DNA of 7,411 nt from Bacteroidota bacterium (GTDB lineage Bacteria; Bacteroidota; Bacteroidia; NS11-12g; UBA9320): positions 1 to 7,411 of the forward strand of contig DNBZ01000066.1 of assembly GCA_003484585.1 (NCBI GenBank), given 5' to 3'. Positions within the stretch are counted from its first letter, which is position 1. Each line of letters opens with the position of its first letter. The notes under the pieces are model-generated. The model had not been told where the DNA came from. It did no database searches and saw nothing but the letters and a program-made list of their open reading frames with translations. Position numbers and translations under genes: made by a program. Shown one piece after another: positions 6,402-7,411 of the stretch.

Positions 6402-7411
6402 CTATCTTCTAAATGGCATTTTTCCTTTACCCATTCCCTTACCACTGTTCATCTGCTTCATCATCTTACGCATTTCATCAAACTGTTTTACTAGTTTGTT
6501 TACTTCTGTAGTAGATGTTCCACTTCCTTTTGCAATACGCTGCTTACGACTACCATCTAGCATCTCTGGGTTTTGACGCTCAGCAAGTGTCATACTATGA
6601 ATTATAGCTTCTATTCCTGTAAAGCTATCGTCGTCTATATCTATATCTTTTACTGCTTTACCTACTCCGGGTATCATACTCATTAAGTCTTTGATGTTAC
6701 CCATCTTCTTAATTTGATTGAGCTGCTTAAGGAAATCGTCAAAATCAAACTGATTTTTACGCATTTTCTTTTGCAATCTAGCAGCCTCTTCTTGGTCTAA
6801 TGTGCTTTGTGCTCGCTCCACGAACGAAACAATATCACCCATACCTAGTATTCTGCTAGCCATTCGATCTGGATGGAACACATCTAATGCATCCATCTTT
6901 TCGCCTGTACTCACAAATTTTATAGGCTTATTTACTATTGTTTTAATAGATAACGCAGCTCCACCTCTAGTATCACCGTCTAACTTGGTAAGTACTACAC
7001 CATCAAAATCTAGTCTATCATTAAATGCCTTGGCCGTATTTACTGCATCTTGACCAGTCATAGAATCTACTACAAAAAGAATCTCATTTGGATTCAATTC
7101 TGATTTAAGTTGACCTATCTCCGCCATCATCGCTTCGTCCACACTCAGTCTACCAGCAGTATCTATAATTACTACATTATGAGAATTAGCTTTGGCGTGT
7201 GCTACTGCGTCTTTAGCTATCTGCACAGGGTTTTTCACCTCTTCTTGTGCAAATACGTTTACTCCTACTTGTTCTCCTAGTACTTTTATTTGATTAATAG
7301 CAGCAGGTCTATATACGTCACAAGCTACTAATAAGGGATTTCTTCCTTTAGACTTGAGGTGCATAGCTAACTTACCAGAGAAGGTAGTTTTACCAGAACC
7401 TTGCAAACCAG
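6402..7411 (-). CDS. ffh: Signal recognition particle GTPase Ffh, 5' end missing
   Basis: Protein component of the signal recognition particle. It binds 4.5S RNA and signal sequences of nascent chains and delivers ribosomes to FtsY at the inner membrane. The window edge cuts the gene just before the G1 loop; about 335 residues are visible of some 440-450 expected, lacking the N domain. Numbering from the TTG-encoded Leu at 7406: P-loop QGSGKTT 2-8, DVYRPAA 30-36, DTAGR 82-86, TKLDGD 140-145 and the SRP54 segment [21 protein letters not shown] 161-181 complete the G domain. The M domain follows, with the finger-loop region [10 protein letters not shown] near 241-250 and the RNA-binding [14 protein letters not shown] at 285-298. 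It ends in a Met/Lys/Gly-rich tail ([15 protein letters not shown]). The TTG at 7406 is an internal leucine codon and not a start. Its stop is followed after one base by the probable pdxH start. Confidence 0.97.
   Translation of the reverse strand, partial: GLQGSGKTTFSGKLAMHLKSKGRNPLLVACDVYRPAAINQIKVLGEQVGVNVFAQEEVKNPVQIAKDAVAHAKANSHNVVIIDTAGRLSVDEAMMAEIGQLKSELNPNEILFVVDSMTGQDAVNTAKAFNDRLDFDGVVLTKLDGDTRGGAALSIKTIVNKPIKFVSTGEKMDALDVFHPDRMASRILGMGDIVSFVERAQSTLDQEEAARLQKKMRKNQFDFDDFLKQLNQIKKMGNIKDLMSMIPGVGKAVKDIDIDDDSFTGIEAIIHSMTLAERQNPEMLDGSRKQRIAKGSGTSTTEVNKLVKQFDEMRKMMKQMNSGKGMGKGKMPFRR

Noticed and set aside
1..7411. A new multi-gene defence, mobile or biosynthetic system
   Set aside because: The genes are mostly housekeeping (mutase, thiolase, pdxH, ffh) plus separate envelope proteins. 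No nuclease, helicase, transposase, integrase, toxin or array was seen.

Overview
This window looks like ordinary chromosomal sequence from a low-GC member of the Bacteroidota. The evidence is a DUF2279-type envelope protein, a secreted hypothetical protein of a type I associate with this phylum, a membrane-anchored protein with an outer-membrane-barrel-like C-terminus, and sparse Shine-Dalgarno signals. Codon choice leans strongly to CTA (Leu) and ATA (Ile). The genus cannot be determined from what is visible.

Layout: two genes on the + strand (1-1987) converge on five genes on the - strand (2265-7411), with about 280 bases of non-coding sequence between them. The + strand holds the C-terminal three quarters of a phosphoglucomutase/phosphomannomutase, cut by the window start just after its catalytic serine motif. 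A secreted or envelope DUF2279 protein follows, and its start overlaps the mutase end by 29 bases. The convergent gap carries two diverged copies of an ~80-bp direct repeat with palindromic cores, one further hairpin, and a hairpin plus T-run that could terminate + strand transcription.

Reading the - strand in its direction of transcription from the right edge, the genes are: ffh (signal recognition particle GTPase, 5' end outside the window); pdxH (pyridoxamine 5'-phosphate oxidase), which probably starts one base after the ffh stop; a protein with an N-terminal membrane helix and a barrel-like C-terminal half; an acetyl-CoA C-acetyltransferase (thiolase) with its full catalytic triad; and a secreted hypothetical protein. 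Gaps after pdxH are 93, 49 and 61 bases, so partial co-transcription is possible. ffh-pdxH is the only pair that looks translationally coupled. The functions (protein targeting, vitamin B6, acyl-CoA metabolism, envelope) are not obviously connected.

I saw no tRNA, rRNA, CRISPR array, transposase, phage gene or defence system, and no evidence of a new multi-gene system. The items most worth a second look are the intergenic repeat pair, the helix-plus-barrel protein with its unusual GTG start next to a stop codon, and the two uncharacterised envelope proteins.
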